The notes beneath the pieces were generated by a model that searched no databases, was not told the origin of the DNA, and was given only the letters and a program-made list of their open reading frames with translations. Positions 1 through 8,189 of a stretch of DNA of 46,098 nt are shown here, in pieces (within the stretch, counting starts at the first letter, position 1; every line of letters starts with the position of its first letter). Source of the stretch: an uncultured Eubacteriales bacterium. Its GTDB lineage: Bacteria > Bacillota > Clostridia > Peptostreptococcales > Anaerovoracaceae. The position numbers and the translations under genes are program-made. Location of the stretch: NCBI GenBank assembly GCA_902795135.1, contig CADBJW010000022.1, positions 1 to 46,098 of the forward strand, in the 5' to 3' direction.

Positions 1-3
1 GAA

Positions 4-1131
4 ATGGCATATTTAGAGGATTTTGAAACAATAATAAAGGAGCAGCTCGAACGGGTCGAGCGCATGAAGAATGCCCAGGAAGCGCCGGATTTCGCGGCGA
101 TGGACAAAATCGTGATCGGAACCATTGACGGCGACGGAATCGGACCCATCATCATGGATTCCTGCCGCGCCATTCTCCAAAAGCTTTTGGTCGACGAGAT
201 CGCTTCCGGCAGGATCGAGTTAAGGCGCATCGAAGGGTTGACCATCGAAAACAGAATCGCGAAGATGGAAACCGTGCCGGCGGATGTGCTGGCAGGCATT
301 AAAGAATGCGACCTGCTTTTGAAGGGTCCGACGACAACCCCGGGAAAAGGGGACGGCCGGCCGAACCTGGAGAGCGCAAACGTTACACTGCGCCGAGAAC
401 TGGATCTGTTTGCCAACGTGAGACCGGTCGTGATTCCGGAGAAGAATATCGACTGGATCTTTTACCGGGAAAATACGGAAGGCGAGTACGCTCTGGGCAG
501 CAAAGGCATTGAGATCAATGAGGATCTGAGCGTCGATTTCAAGGTGACGACGACGCTTGGGACGAAGCGTCTGGCCCGCGCGGCTTTTGAATATGCGAAG
601 AATAACGGAAACAAAAACGTCAGCATCATCACAAAAGCCAACATTATGAAAAAGACCGACGGAAAATTCCTGGATCTTTGCCGGGAAGTGGCGCAGGAAT
701 ATCCGGAAATCAAAGTCGATGACTGGTACGTGGACATTATGGCGGCGAACCTGATTGACGATAAGATCAACAGCAAGTTCAACGTATTTATTCTGCCGAA
801 TCTATATGGCGATATTATTACGGATGAAGCGGCGCAGATGCAGGGCGGTGTGGGAACCGCCGGCAGTGCGAACATCGGCGGCAGGTATGCTATGTTTGAA
901 GCCATCCATGGAAGCGCGCCGCGTATGGTGGAAGACGGAATCGCGGAATACGCCAATCCTGCAAGCCTTTGCAGGGCAGCGGTCATGCTGCTTCGCCACA
1001 TGGGGGCAGTTGAAAAAGCGGCACGGCTTGAAACCGTGCTGGACGATGCTGCCAAAGCGCTGGATATGCCGGGAGACGGTACGGGCAACACAGCGAGCGA
1101 TTTTACGGAATATGTTTTGGCGAACCTTTGA
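4..1131 (+). CDS. Isocitrate/isopropylmalate dehydrogenase family protein, probably NAD-dependent isocitrate dehydrogenase
   Basis: The 375-residue product belongs to the metal-dependent beta-decarboxylating dehydrogenases, which oxidise a 2-hydroxyacid and release CO2. The glycine motif GDGIGP lies at residues 43-48. The substrate loop near 123-142 contains SANVTLRREL and FANVRPV, closer to isocitrate dehydrogenases (LRRELDLYANVRP type) than to LeuB. YRENTEGEY, GDIITDEAA and HGSAP follow in the usual order. About 35 N-terminal residues precede the core. The ATG lies 3 bases from the window edge, so no ribosome site is visible and the true start could be upstream. A GntR regulator follows 81 bases later. 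Isocitrate is my preferred substrate; isopropylmalate or homoisocitrate cannot be excluded. Family call is firm, substrate moderate. Confidence 0.85.
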   Translation: MAYLEDFETIIKEQLERVERMKNAQEAPDFAAMDKIVIGTIDGDGIGPIIMDSCRAILQKLLVDEIASGRIELRRIEGLTIENRIAKMETVPADVLAGIKECDLLLKGPTTTPGKGDGRPNLESANVTLRRELDLFANVRPVVIPEKNIDWIFYRENTEGEYALGSKGIEINEDLSVDFKVTTTLGTKRLARAAFEYAKNNGNKNVSIITKANIMKKTDGKFLDLCREVAQEYPEIKVDDWYVDIMAANLIDDKINSKFNVFILPNLYGDIITDEAAQMQGGVGTAGSANIGGRYAMFEAIHGSAPRMVEDGIAEYANPASLCRAAVMLLRHMGAVEKAARLETVLDDAAKALDMPGDGTGNTASDFTEYVLANL

Positions 1132-1136
1132 GGGGA

Positions 1137-1191
1137 TTGAATCAATTGAGTTGAGAACCTTGAATCAACAGCTGTGAGGAAATTGAATCGA
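1137..1191 (+). repeat. Three copies of TTGAATCRA at exact 23-nt spacing
   Basis: TTGAATCAA at 1137-1145, TTGAATCAA at 1160-1168 and TTGAATCGA at 1183-1191 start exactly 23 bases apart. The first and third also share a purine-rich GAGGRRA preceding block. They fill the gap between the dehydrogenase stop and the GntR regulator start, a place where an autoregulatory operator would be expected, but no operator family is recognised. Confidence 0.5.
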
Positions 1192-1212
1192 TAGAAATGA
1201 TAGGTGGTTAAT

Positions 1213-1875
1213 ATGGTTTTATACAAATTCAGCGATGACACAGAAATAAGTAATGCGCCTATTTCGACAAGCCTGCTTGCAAAAATGCAGAGAGATATTT
1301 TGACGGGGAAACTGAAACCCGGACAGAAGCTGACGGAACAGGAACTTTGCAAAGAATACGAGGTCAGCAGAACTCCCATTCGCGAGGCGCTTCGTCAGTT
1401 GGAATCCGACGGACTCGTGGAGAATATCCTGAATCGCGGATCTTTCGTGATCGGCATGTCCGAACAGGATTACGAGGACATGTTCGAGATGCGTAAAGCC
1501 TACGAGATCCAGGCTGTGGAGTGGGCCATCGAGAGAATCACCGATGAGGAAATGGACAAACTGGAAGAAACCTTTGAGTTCATGGAATTCTATACCATGC
1601 GAAACGACATCGAAAAGATGCTGGTCATCAATACGGGATTTCATCAGGTCATCTACGAAGCATCCCACAATCGGATGCTGCAAAAGCTCCTGTCATCCTA
1701 CCAGAACTTCCTGAAATACAAAGGCAGTGAAGCGGTGCGTGACGACAACTACCTGACCACCGTTTTGGCCGAACATCGGGAAATCTTCCGGGCCATCAAA
1801 GAAAAGGATGTAAAAGCCGGAAGGCTTGCCATGGAAATTCATATCAATCGTGCAAAAGAACGCCGCTGCGGTTAA
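1213..1875 (+). CDS. GntR family transcriptional regulator, FadR/FCD subfamily
   Basis: A 220-residue metabolite-responsive DNA-binding repressor or activator. The N-terminal winged helix-turn-helix (about residues 15-80) contains the typical run GKLKPGQKLTEQEL followed by SRTPIREALRQLESDGLV. The C-terminal all-helical FCD ligand domain (about 90-215) carries the metal/ligand residues in FHQVIYEASHN, EHREIFRAI and MEIHI. I choose the ATG at 1213 because AGGTGG at 1202-1207 sits 5 bases before it; a GTG at 1204 would lie inside that site. It probably regulates the preceding dehydrogenase or itself. The ligand is unknown. Confidence 0.9.
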   Translation: MVLYKFSDDTEISNAPISTSLLAKMQRDILTGKLKPGQKLTEQELCKEYEVSRTPIREALRQLESDGLVENILNRGSFVIGMSEQDYEDMFEMRKAYEIQAVEWAIERITDEEMDKLEETFEFMEFYTMRNDIEKMLVINTGFHQVIYEASHNRMLQKLLSSYQNFLKYKGSEAVRDDNYLTTVLAEHREIFRAIKEKDVKAGRLAMEIHINRAKERRCG

Positions 1876-1887
1876 GCAGCGGCGTTT
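1861..1887 (+). terminator. Hairpin overlapping the end of the GntR gene
   Basis: CGCCGCTGC (1861-1869) pairs perfectly with GCAGCGGCG (1876-1884) across a 6-base loop that contains the stop codon, followed by only TTT. It is a plausible but weak intrinsic terminator. Confidence 0.55.
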
Positions 1888-2019
1888 CCGCGTTCCGCGT
1901 TCTGCTGGACACAGTCCTTCTGCGTTCCGCGTTCCACAGCCACGGCCTTTGCGTGCACATAACCTACCTATCTGGACATTTATCCCGTACACCTACCCTA
2001 TACACCTACCCCTTCCGGC

Positions 2020-2088
2020 AATTATGCCTGTCCAGCTAATTATGCCTGTCCAGCTAATTATGCCTGTCCGGCTAATTATGCTTGGCAG
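2020..2088. repeat. 18-bp tandem repeat, about 3.5 copies
   Basis: The unit AATTATGCCTGTCCAGCT runs at 2020-2037 and 2038-2055, then 2056-2073 with one change (CCGGCT), and a diverged partial copy follows to about 2088. Units abut without spacers, so this is a minisatellite and not a CRISPR array. Confidence 0.85.
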
Positions 2089-2115
2089 ACTCGTTTTTTA
2101 TTGTGTGAGCCGCAT

Positions 2116-2137
2116 ATCTGAGTCAGGAGACTCAGAT
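2116..2137. repeat. Perfect 9-bp inverted repeat
   Basis: ATCTGAGTC (2116-2124) and GACTCAGAT (2129-2137) flank a 4-base AGGA loop. There is no adjacent U-tract, so it is not a clear terminator. Its role is unknown. Confidence 0.6.
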
Positions 2138-2422
2138 TTCAGTGAAGTGTGTCGTAATCTGAGTCATATACGTTTCGACGTCCAGTCGTGCGGGGTTCTG
2201 ATCTATGTATGCGAACATTTTATTGTAACGAAATGAACAATAGTTGTAATGAAATGGAATAACGAGATGAATCTCTTTGTGGAGTGCCTGTGGAGACTCG
2301 TTTATATTGCAAGATGGTTAAAATCCGAGTGTCTGGACTCAGTTTTAGGGCAGATAGTCTTTTTTCTGAGTTATCCAATCATGGATGTCCCCATTTTTTC
2401 TTTAGAAAAGTCAATAATTCTC

Positions 2423-2451
2423 TTGACTTCCAAATATTCCCATAATATAAT
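2423..2451 (+). promoter_or_regulatory. Near-consensus sigma-A promoter for the split nuclease-like gene
   Basis: TTGACT (2423-2428), a 17-base spacer and TATAAT (2446-2451) match the housekeeping consensus at 11 of 12 positions. The predicted RNA start is near 2458, about 40 bases before the gene. Confidence 0.8.
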
Positions 2452-2499
2452 GAAAAAACTTACAAAATATGGAAAATCTGAAATTCAATGGGCGGTAGT

Positions 2500-3438
2500 A
2501 TGAGCGGTAATAAAAATAGTGCTAGAACGGCACGCGATACAATTGTAAACGGCAAAGGGCTCCTTAAGCTTATTCATCTAATGTCCACATCGGAACTTCT
2601 GAAAAAGATTATAGAATGTGAAGGACAGGAGTTAAGAAGAATCAGACAGGAACTGGCGGTGTGTGAAACTGGTCGGTTAAGGATTCATTACACACGGGGT
2701 AAGTATACTTTTGGTTGCTATCAGGATGGTGTTGAGAAGGAAGAAGGCATCACCAGAAAGAAAGACAGAATACATGAATTGGCCAGACAGTCTCTGCTTC
2801 AGGATCAAGAAAAGATGCTGACAAAGCAACTCAAGCGGCTCAAAACGATTGCGGGTTCTTGTGAGGAAGTATGTCAGGAGAAACGGTTGATAGAGAAATA
2901 AAACAAATTTGCTGATGCCGGGTTGGATCTCAGCCGGATTATCTTTACGGGGGAACAAAACGAATGGATCGACCAGCCATACACACCCAATCCCTATCAT
3001 TTAGAGAACTTGATCTATGCGACAAACGGGAATATGTACATGCGGTTTGGAGCAGAGAAGATCATTGGGAATGCTCTTGAAATGTATGGCCTGCCGTATC
3101 GGTATGATGATTGTGTGAGAATCGTGCAAAATTACAATGGGACGCAGGCATACAATCGAGACTTGACGCCATTTAGGGAGTTGTACTTTGCGGATTTCAA
3201 AGTGCCGAATTTCTTTGGCGGGATTACTGTGCACGAGCATTTTGGGGCTTTTGAGATTGATCAGTATGGAGAAGGAAGTTTAAGGCGCCTGAACGATTAT
3301 CATAATTTCACTGTCGTTGAACTGCCGGAAAGACCGGTGAGACATGAGGAGTTCACCTGGTCTTTTGGTCATGAGATCAGAGATGCGGAGGCAATCCGGA
3401 AACTACTATTAAAAATTCTGCTGCCGGGACTGACTTAA
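2500..3438 (+). pseudogene. PD-(D/E)XK-like endonuclease-type protein split by an in-frame TAA
   Basis: Two same-frame segments are separated by one TAA at 2899-2901. The first (about 133 residues from ATG 2500) is basic and helical with coiled-coil character. The second continues without any shift and carries RFGAEKIIGNALEMYGLPYRY, YFADFKVPN and VHEHFGAFE. From memory this resembles a Firmicutes family with RSKSE, PDF and WEHFG blocks, which looks like a restriction-endonuclease fold. The linker WIDQPYTPNPY right after the stop also fits that family, so the halves belong together (about 312 residues if read through). A TTG at 2923 could restart the second part but has no clear ribosome site. 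ATG 2488 is an alternative first start. A good promoter remains, suggesting recent damage. Family assignment is moderate. Confidence 0.6.
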
Positions 3439-3441
3439 ACC

Positions 3442-3470
3442 TTGATTTATCGCGGCTTGTGTCATAAAAT
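3442..3470 (+). promoter_or_regulatory. Promoter of the secreted protein gene
   Basis: TTGATT (3442-3447), a 17-base spacer and TAAAAT (3465-3470) precede the gene at 3527, giving a leader of about 50 bases. Confidence 0.6.
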
Positions 3471-3526
3471 CTAATCATAGAAATATTCTGAAAATTAAGA
3501 AGAAGTACGAACTAGGGAGTGAGAAA

Positions 3527-5002
3527 ATGAAAAAGAAAAGGACAGAGCATTTAGGGAAAAAGCTCCTATCCGTTATCTTGGCTCTCGCCGTCTGTGTTAG
3601 TTTTGTTCCGGCTTTTGGAGCAGTTGCCTATGCAGAGGAAGAGACTCCTGATTCAGTCTTAGGCAATGAAGTAGTTGACATGCAAGAAATAGATGGACAA
3701 GGAATAGATGGCCAGGAGGTCGACGAGCAGGACGTTAATGAAGATGGCAATATCGAAATCAATCTTGACGGCAAAGACGTTGAAATTCCAACTGATGGGA
3801 CAGAAGTAGAACTCGATGCCGAGGATCTGGGCCTTGATGCCGAGGGAGCCATTGAAGAGGAACCTGAAAACATCGTCAATGTCGACGAGCTTGCACAGGA
3901 CACTTCCGACGGTGAAGAAGCAACGGAAGTGGAAGAAGTGATTGCGGACGGACAGGACGAGTCTCTCGGAGCGGGAAGCTCCTTCAGCTCGCTTGCTAAA
4001 AATTGCACATATCCGAAACAGGCAATAAAGTATACTTACAATGTTAAAACAGATACAGTAACGTTAAGTGGATCAGTAAAGGCTCCATGGTTAATTCTTG
4101 GAATTTTTGTGGTCGAGAAAGGCAATATTAATAACCTTAAAAAAGTAAAAGAATATAGTGGCGGAACTAGGAGTATAAATTATAGCTTTAGCATGAAAGA
4201 ATATCCTATTGGTTATCATTCAGTTGCTATTTATGTAGTGAATCCGAATGATTCTAACCAGGATACCAATCAGGACATATTGTACCGGAACTACGTTCCA
4301 AATAACATTTACATCAAGCCGTCCAATCGTGCGACTTTCTACGAAGTATATTCCAAGTACATTTTCTACAAAGGTAAGAACTTCTATGGAAGCCAGAACT
4401 ATGAACAATGCGAATTGTTCCTGGACTACAAAGCCCCTGGCGGAAAGTGGAAAGGGCCTACCTATATTCCGGGCAACAACACCGCAATTGGAGGATTTAG
4501 TCCGAACAAGAATTACCAGTTCAGAACATTCTATCGCCTGAAGACTTCCTACACACCAGTAAATGGTAAAGCGAAGACTTACTATTTTGATGGAAGAGCA
4601 ACAGGTTGCGTATCTCCGGTAGTAACGTGTAAGACAGGGTTTGGCGCATTGCCAATCAAATCGGTTAAAGTAAAAGCCTATAAAGTAAAAAAACGTAAGC
4701 ATAAATATTGGTCTTCCTATTATTACAACGGCTGGTACACCGGCGGATGGGTCAAGGAAAAGTATTATACCTACAAACTCAAAATCACCGTTAAAATGAA
4801 GAAAAAACCAGGTGTGCAAGGCGTTGTTATCAATGGTAAAACCATAAAGGGCAACAAGAAAAAATACACAGCTAAATTCGGAACGTACACAAGTCTTAAG
4901 AAACCAAAGAAGCTAAAATGTAACGTCACGGTATACGGCTACATAAACGGCACGTACAAAGGCTATTCGTACATGTATTCAAAAAAGAAAAAAATCAAAT
5001 AA
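3527..5002 (+). CDS. Secreted protein with acidic N-terminal and basic, tyrosine-rich C-terminal region
   Basis: 491 residues of unrecognised family. A Gram-positive signal peptide (KKK start, hydrophobic LLSVILALAVCVSFVPAF, cleavage likely after AYA near residue 36) is followed by about 110 acidic residues with short DGQ/VDEQ-type repeats. The middle part (about 160-360) is rich in aromatic residues and looks beta-rich. The last 110 residues are rich in lysine and tyrosine and end in KKKKIK. There is no sortase motif or membrane anchor. A GGGAGTGAG ribosome site precedes the ATG. The opposite charges of the two halves, and the basic tail shared in character with the surface proteins at 16-25 kb, suggest binding to anionic cell-wall polymers. 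That is inference. Confidence 0.8.
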   Translation: MKKKRTEHLGKKLLSVILALAVCVSFVPAFGAVAYAEEETPDSVLGNEVVDMQEIDGQGIDGQEVDEQDVNEDGNIEINLDGKDVEIPTDGTEVELDAEDLGLDAEGAIEEEPENIVNVDELAQDTSDGEEATEVEEVIADGQDESLGAGSSFSSLAKNCTYPKQAIKYTYNVKTDTVTLSGSVKAPWLILGIFVVEKGNINNLKKVKEYSGGTRSINYSFSMKEYPIGYHSVAIYVVNPNDSNQDTNQDILYRNYVPNNIYIKPSNRATFYEVYSKYIFYKGKNFYGSQNYEQCELFLDYKAPGGKWKGPTYIPGNNTAIGGFSPNKNYQFRTFYRLKTSYTPVNGKAKTYYFDGRATGCVSPVVTCKTGFGALPIKSVKVKAYKVKKRKHKYWSSYYYNGWYTGGWVKEKYYTYKLKITVKMKKKPGVQGVVINGKTIKGNKKKYTAKFGTYTSLKKPKKLKCNVTVYGYINGTYKGYSYMYSKKKKIK

Positions 5003-5017
5003 CCAAATCAAACCAAA

Positions 5018-5056
5018 AACAGGAGATTCGGCAATCGGATCTCCTGTTTTTTCTTT
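5018..5056 (+). terminator. Strong intrinsic terminator
   Basis: A 13-bp stem (5018-5030 with 5036-5048, one G-U pair) with a 5-base GCAAT loop is followed by a T-rich run ending in TTTTTTCTTT. It ends the secreted protein transcript. Confidence 0.9.
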
Positions 5057-5111
5057 GCAAAAGCGCTTCTAAAAATCCGTTAATAAACCGGTCAAAAACG
5101 AATACGTGTTC

Positions 5112-5140
5112 TTGAACAAACGTTCCTTTTCAGGTATAAT
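5112..5140 (+). promoter_or_regulatory. Promoter with overlapping LexA (SOS) box
   Basis: TTGAAC (5112-5117), a 17-base spacer and TATAAT (5135-5140) form a strong promoter. The inverted repeat GAACAAACGTTC (5114-5125) overlaps the -35. With its flanks it matches 13 of 14 positions of the Bacillus subtilis LexA/DinR consensus CGAACRNRYGTTYC (first base T). LexA bound here would block RNA polymerase. SOS control of the two downstream genes is inferred. Confidence 0.8.
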
Positions 5141-5186
5141 AAGATAACAGCAAAGTTATCGAATTCATGACGAAGGAGCTTGTATC

Positions 5187-6668
5187 ATGGAAGAGATCAT
5201 TATGCAAAAGCTTAAAATACTGGCCGACAGCGCCAAGTACGATGTTTCCTGCTCCAGCAGCGGCGCAAGCAGGCATAACAACGGCCGTATGGGCAACGCC
5301 CACGCTGCCGGCATTTGTCATTCCTGGGGAAGTGACGGGAGATGCATTTCACTGCTGAAGGTTCTGTTTACCAACAAGTGTGAGTATGATTGCGAGTACT
5401 GCATCAACCGGAGATCCAACGACTTCCCAAGAGCGGCTTTTGAACCAGATGAACTGGCCAGATTGACGGTTGAATTCTACAGACGAAATTATATCGAGGG
5501 GTTGTTTCTAAGCTCCGCCGTCGAAATCTCGCCAGACCACACGGCAGAAAAAATATTGCAGTGTCTGGAACTTTTGCGGTACAAGTATGGCTTCGCTGGA
5601 TACATCCACGCCAAGATCATCCCAGGCGTGTCACAGGAGATTTTGCATCGGATTGGGCTGGTGGCAGACCGTCTCAGCGTGAATATCGAGATGCCGTCCA
5701 GCAAAAGCCTGCAGGAGCTGGCACCCCAGAAAAAACCGAAACAGATCTTTGCGCCGATGCGTCAAATTACCAATACGTTGATCGAACATAATTCACTGGT
5801 CGGGCCGGGCACCATGTTCAAAGGGCAGCAATTAAACACGCCAGAACACTATCTCAGCGGTCCTGAAACGGGCTTTGCGAAACCGGTGCACCAGAAAGCT
5901 GGCGGCCCGAAGGATTCGAGGGACTTTAGGGCGCCTCGGGGGATGTTTTCCCTTCCGGAAATGTGGGAACAGGAGAGCATCCAGCTCCCCGCACAGAAAA
6001 AAGGCTCTTTTGCAGCGGCAGGGCAGACAACCCAGATGATCATCGGCGCAGGAGGCGAATCGGACAAAAGCATCTTAACCACCAGCGAGAATCTTTACAG
6101 AGCCTTCAAAATGAAACGCGTCTATTACTCAGCCTACATTCCGCTGATCAAATCACCGAAGCTGCCGGATATACACACGCAAGTTCCTCTGGCACGGGAA
6201 CATCGAATCTATCAGGCGGACTGGTTGTTGCGGTTTTATGGGTTCACGGTGAGCGAATTGTTTCAGGATGGCAGCACGGATCTCGATCCGGATCTTGATC
6301 CGAAAGTCACCTGGGCGATCCGAAATCTGGACTACTTCCCGCTGGAAGTAAACACGGCGTCCTACGAGCAGCTCATGAGAATCCCGGGCATCGGAGACCG
6401 CTCCGCCAAACGCATTCTCCGGCAGCGACGTTATTCCGCCGTCCGGTTTGATGATCTGAAAAAAATCGGAGTCGTCATCAAGCGTGCCAAGTACTTCATC
6501 TTATGCTGCGGCAGGTATTACGGTGACAGGAAGTTCGAACCGGAAGTCATCCGAAGCTCCATCCTGCAAATGGAATCGGGGCTCCAAATGTCCATGTTCG
6601 ACACCAGCGGCGCTCCCAGTATCGAAACTTCTCAGGAGAGCCAAGACGTAGGGAGGCTTGCCATATGA
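5187..6668 (+). CDS. Putative DNA modification/repair radical SAM protein (TIGR03916-like)
   Basis: A 493-residue radical S-adenosylmethionine protein. The CxxxCxxC cluster ligands are C65, C69 and C72 (CEYDCEYC). The region before them (SSSGASRHNNGRMGN and CHSWGSDGRC) is typical of the family that pairs with a DUF4130 protein and was named for its link to uracil-DNA glycosylase-type domains. A helix-hairpin-helix near residues 387-415 (LMRIPGIGDRSAKRIL) suggests DNA binding. AAGGAG at 5173-5178 supports the ATG. The stop overlaps the next gene by 4 bases (ATGA), so the two are translationally coupled. The LexA-type box upstream independently supports a repair role. The reaction is unknown. 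Confidence 0.88.
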   Translation: MEEIIMQKLKILADSAKYDVSCSSSGASRHNNGRMGNAHAAGICHSWGSDGRCISLLKVLFTNKCEYDCEYCINRRSNDFPRAAFEPDELARLTVEFYRRNYIEGLFLSSAVEISPDHTAEKILQCLELLRYKYGFAGYIHAKIIPGVSQEILHRIGLVADRLSVNIEMPSSKSLQELAPQKKPKQIFAPMRQITNTLIEHNSLVGPGTMFKGQQLNTPEHYLSGPETGFAKPVHQKAGGPKDSRDFRAPRGMFSLPEMWEQESIQLPAQKKGSFAAAGQTTQMIIGAGGESDKSILTTSENLYRAFKMKRVYYSAYIPLIKSPKLPDIHTQVPLAREHRIYQADWLLRFYGFTVSELFQDGSTDLDPDLDPKVTWAIRNLDYFPLEVNTASYEQLMRIPGIGDRSAKRILRQRRYSAVRFDDLKKIGVVIKRAKYFILCCGRYYGDRKFEPEVIRSSILQMESGLQMSMFDTSGAPSIETSQESQDVGRLAI

Positions 6669-7405
6669 GAGACTATATCTATGACGGGACTTTTGAGGGG
6701 CTGCTGACCTGCGTCTACCATCATTACTATACCGACCGTGCCAACGGCATTTTCACCAAAGACAATTATCAGGCGAATATGTTCTGCAGTTATATGGAGG
6801 TCGAAACGGATCCGGCAAAAGCACAGCGCGTCTATGACGCCATTCAGAACAAAATCTCTGACTACGATTTACGATCCGTGTACAGAGCATTCCTTTCAAG
6901 CATTCCGGGAAAAGAAATGATTATCCTGAAATACATCGTTTTCGGATTTCGCAAAGGCAGCAGTGTTTCCAGTCTTCACGGAAATCCCATCGTCAATGAC
7001 TTTCAGGCAATCTTAAAGAAAGTATCCGTCGAGACCGAGCGCATGCTGCAGTTTGTTCGGTTTTCCGTCATGGAAGGAGATGTGCTGTATGCCGAAATCG
7101 AGCCGGACCATGACGTGCTGGAACTGATCCACACACACTTTTGCGACCGGTTCAAGAACGAGCCGTTTATCATCCGGGATGTGGGGCGCGATAAAGCCAT
7201 GATCGCCTACCAAAAGCACTGGTACATATCGTCCTTTGACGATGATATGATACCAGCCATCTCAAGTGAAGAAGCGGATTACCGGAGCCTTTGGAAAACA
7301 TTTTTTGACAACATTGCCATCAAGGAACGAAAAAACAGCCGGTGCCAGAGGCAGTTCATGCCGGAACGATACTGGAAACACCTGACGGAAATGACATTAT
7401 ATTAA
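6665..7405 (+). CDS. TIGR03915 family putative DNA repair protein (DUF4130)
   Basis: 246 residues matching the DUF4130 partner of the radical SAM protein. Family-like features are the start (YIYDGTFEGLLTCVYHHYY), the central run around LKYIVFGFRKGS and a conserved end with FMPERYWKHLTEM. Some relatives carry an extra C-terminal uracil-DNA glycosylase domain; this one does not. Its ATG overlaps the upstream stop by 4 bases and it shares the LexA-type promoter. It probably binds or delivers the substrate for the radical enzyme, but no activity is established by the sequence. Confidence 0.85.
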   Translation: MRDYIYDGTFEGLLTCVYHHYYTDRANGIFTKDNYQANMFCSYMEVETDPAKAQRVYDAIQNKISDYDLRSVYRAFLSSIPGKEMIILKYIVFGFRKGSSVSSLHGNPIVNDFQAILKKVSVETERMLQFVRFSVMEGDVLYAEIEPDHDVLELIHTHFCDRFKNEPFIIRDVGRDKAMIAYQKHWYISSFDDDMIPAISSEEADYRSLWKTFFDNIAIKERKNSRCQRQFMPERYWKHLTEMTLY

Positions 7406-7429
7406 CGATGCAAAAAAAAAATAAAAAGG

Positions 7430-7457
7430 TTTATTTTGTGTTTTATTATGGTAAAAT
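7430..7457 (+). promoter_or_regulatory. Weak promoter candidate upstream of surE
   Basis: An extended -10, TGG followed by TAAAAT (7452-7457), lies just before the surE ATG at 7465, with a poor -35 (TTTATT, 7430-7435). An RNA starting here would have almost no leader. Confidence 0.35.
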
Positions 7458-7464
7458 GTTGAGC

Positions 7465-8189
7465 ATGAATATTTTAATTGCGAATGATGATGGGATTGAG
7501 GCAAAAGGAATACAGGAACTCGCAAATCCGGGCAAAGAAGCGCAGCCAGCCACTCGATTACCATGCGTGGGACCATTGAGGTCGAGCCGGTAGATTTCCC
7601 ATGCGCGGAAAAAGCTTTTGCGGTGTCTGGAACGCCGGCGGACTGTGTAGTCATCGGGGTTCGACTGCTTGCGGACTGCGGCATCGACGTGGATCTTGTT
7701 TTTGCAGGAATCAATCACGGCAGTAACGTTGGAACGGACACGCTTTACTCCGGAACATTAGGCGCTGCTACGGAGGGAAGCATCCAGGGAATCCCTTCTG
7801 CGGCGGTTTCCGTCGACAGCCACCATGCGACACATTTTGAGTACGCCTGTGATCTGGCCGTCGACACCGTATTAAAAACCGGCGGCAAGTGGGACAGCGA
7901 CATTGTCATCAACATCAACACACCGAATCTGCCGAAAGAAGAAATCAAAGGCGTGAAGTATACCGTCGTAGGGGAACGTGAGTACCTGAATGATATACGT
8001 GCCGTGGACAAAATCGGAAATAAAACCTTATATAAATATGGAGGAGAGCCGGTTTTTTATACAGGGAAACCGGACACAATTGACGTTATAGCAATCCAGA
8101 GCGGATACGCGTCCATCACGCCGCTGCAGTGCGACTTAACGGCGCATAAAGCCACTGGAATGCTGGAAGAATGGAGGATCGGGAAATGA
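7465..8189 (+). pseudogene. surE: 5'/3'-nucleotidase SurE, frameshifted by an internal deletion
   Basis: SurE removes phosphate from nucleoside monophosphates. The gene starts normally (MNILIANDDGIEAKGIQELA, with the catalytic Asp pair in NDDG), then the frame is lost near 7522-7530. The family continuation appears in another frame as SGQRSAASHSITMRGTIEV, followed by VSGTPADC, GINHGSNVGTDTLYSGT and the rest to 8189. The stretch that normally joins them (the strand ending in VAPD, roughly 12-16 codons) is missing, and the loss is not a multiple of three. So it is a short out-of-frame deletion. The remainder is well conserved, suggesting recent inactivation or an assembly fault. The next gene overlaps its stop by 4 bases. 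Confidence 0.82.

Larger units (their letters stand above)
1888..2422. other. Gene-poor spacer of about 540 bases
   Basis: No ORF here has a ribosome site or recognisable protein. It holds a repeated GCGTTCCGCGTTC element near 1890-1935, an 18-base tandem repeat, an ATCTGAGTC inverted repeat, and a further ATCTGAGTC at 2157-2165. It looks like degenerate non-coding DNA between two transcription units. Confidence 0.6.

Noticed and set aside
462-1379. Long minus-strand open frame opposite the dehydrogenase
   Set aside because: It is an antisense shadow of a clear dehydrogenase and spans the intergenic repeats; low-complexity product.
2020-2088. Possible CRISPR array from short regular repeats
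   Set aside because: The 18-bp units abut with no spacers, and no cas genes are nearby.
2249-2503. 84-codon open frame
   Set aside because: It runs across the consensus promoter at 2423-2451, has no ribosome site and no recognisable sequence.
2899-2901. Recoding of TAA as an amino acid
   Set aside because: TAA is not used for selenocysteine or pyrrolysine and no recoding structure is evident; a nonsense mutation or error is simpler.
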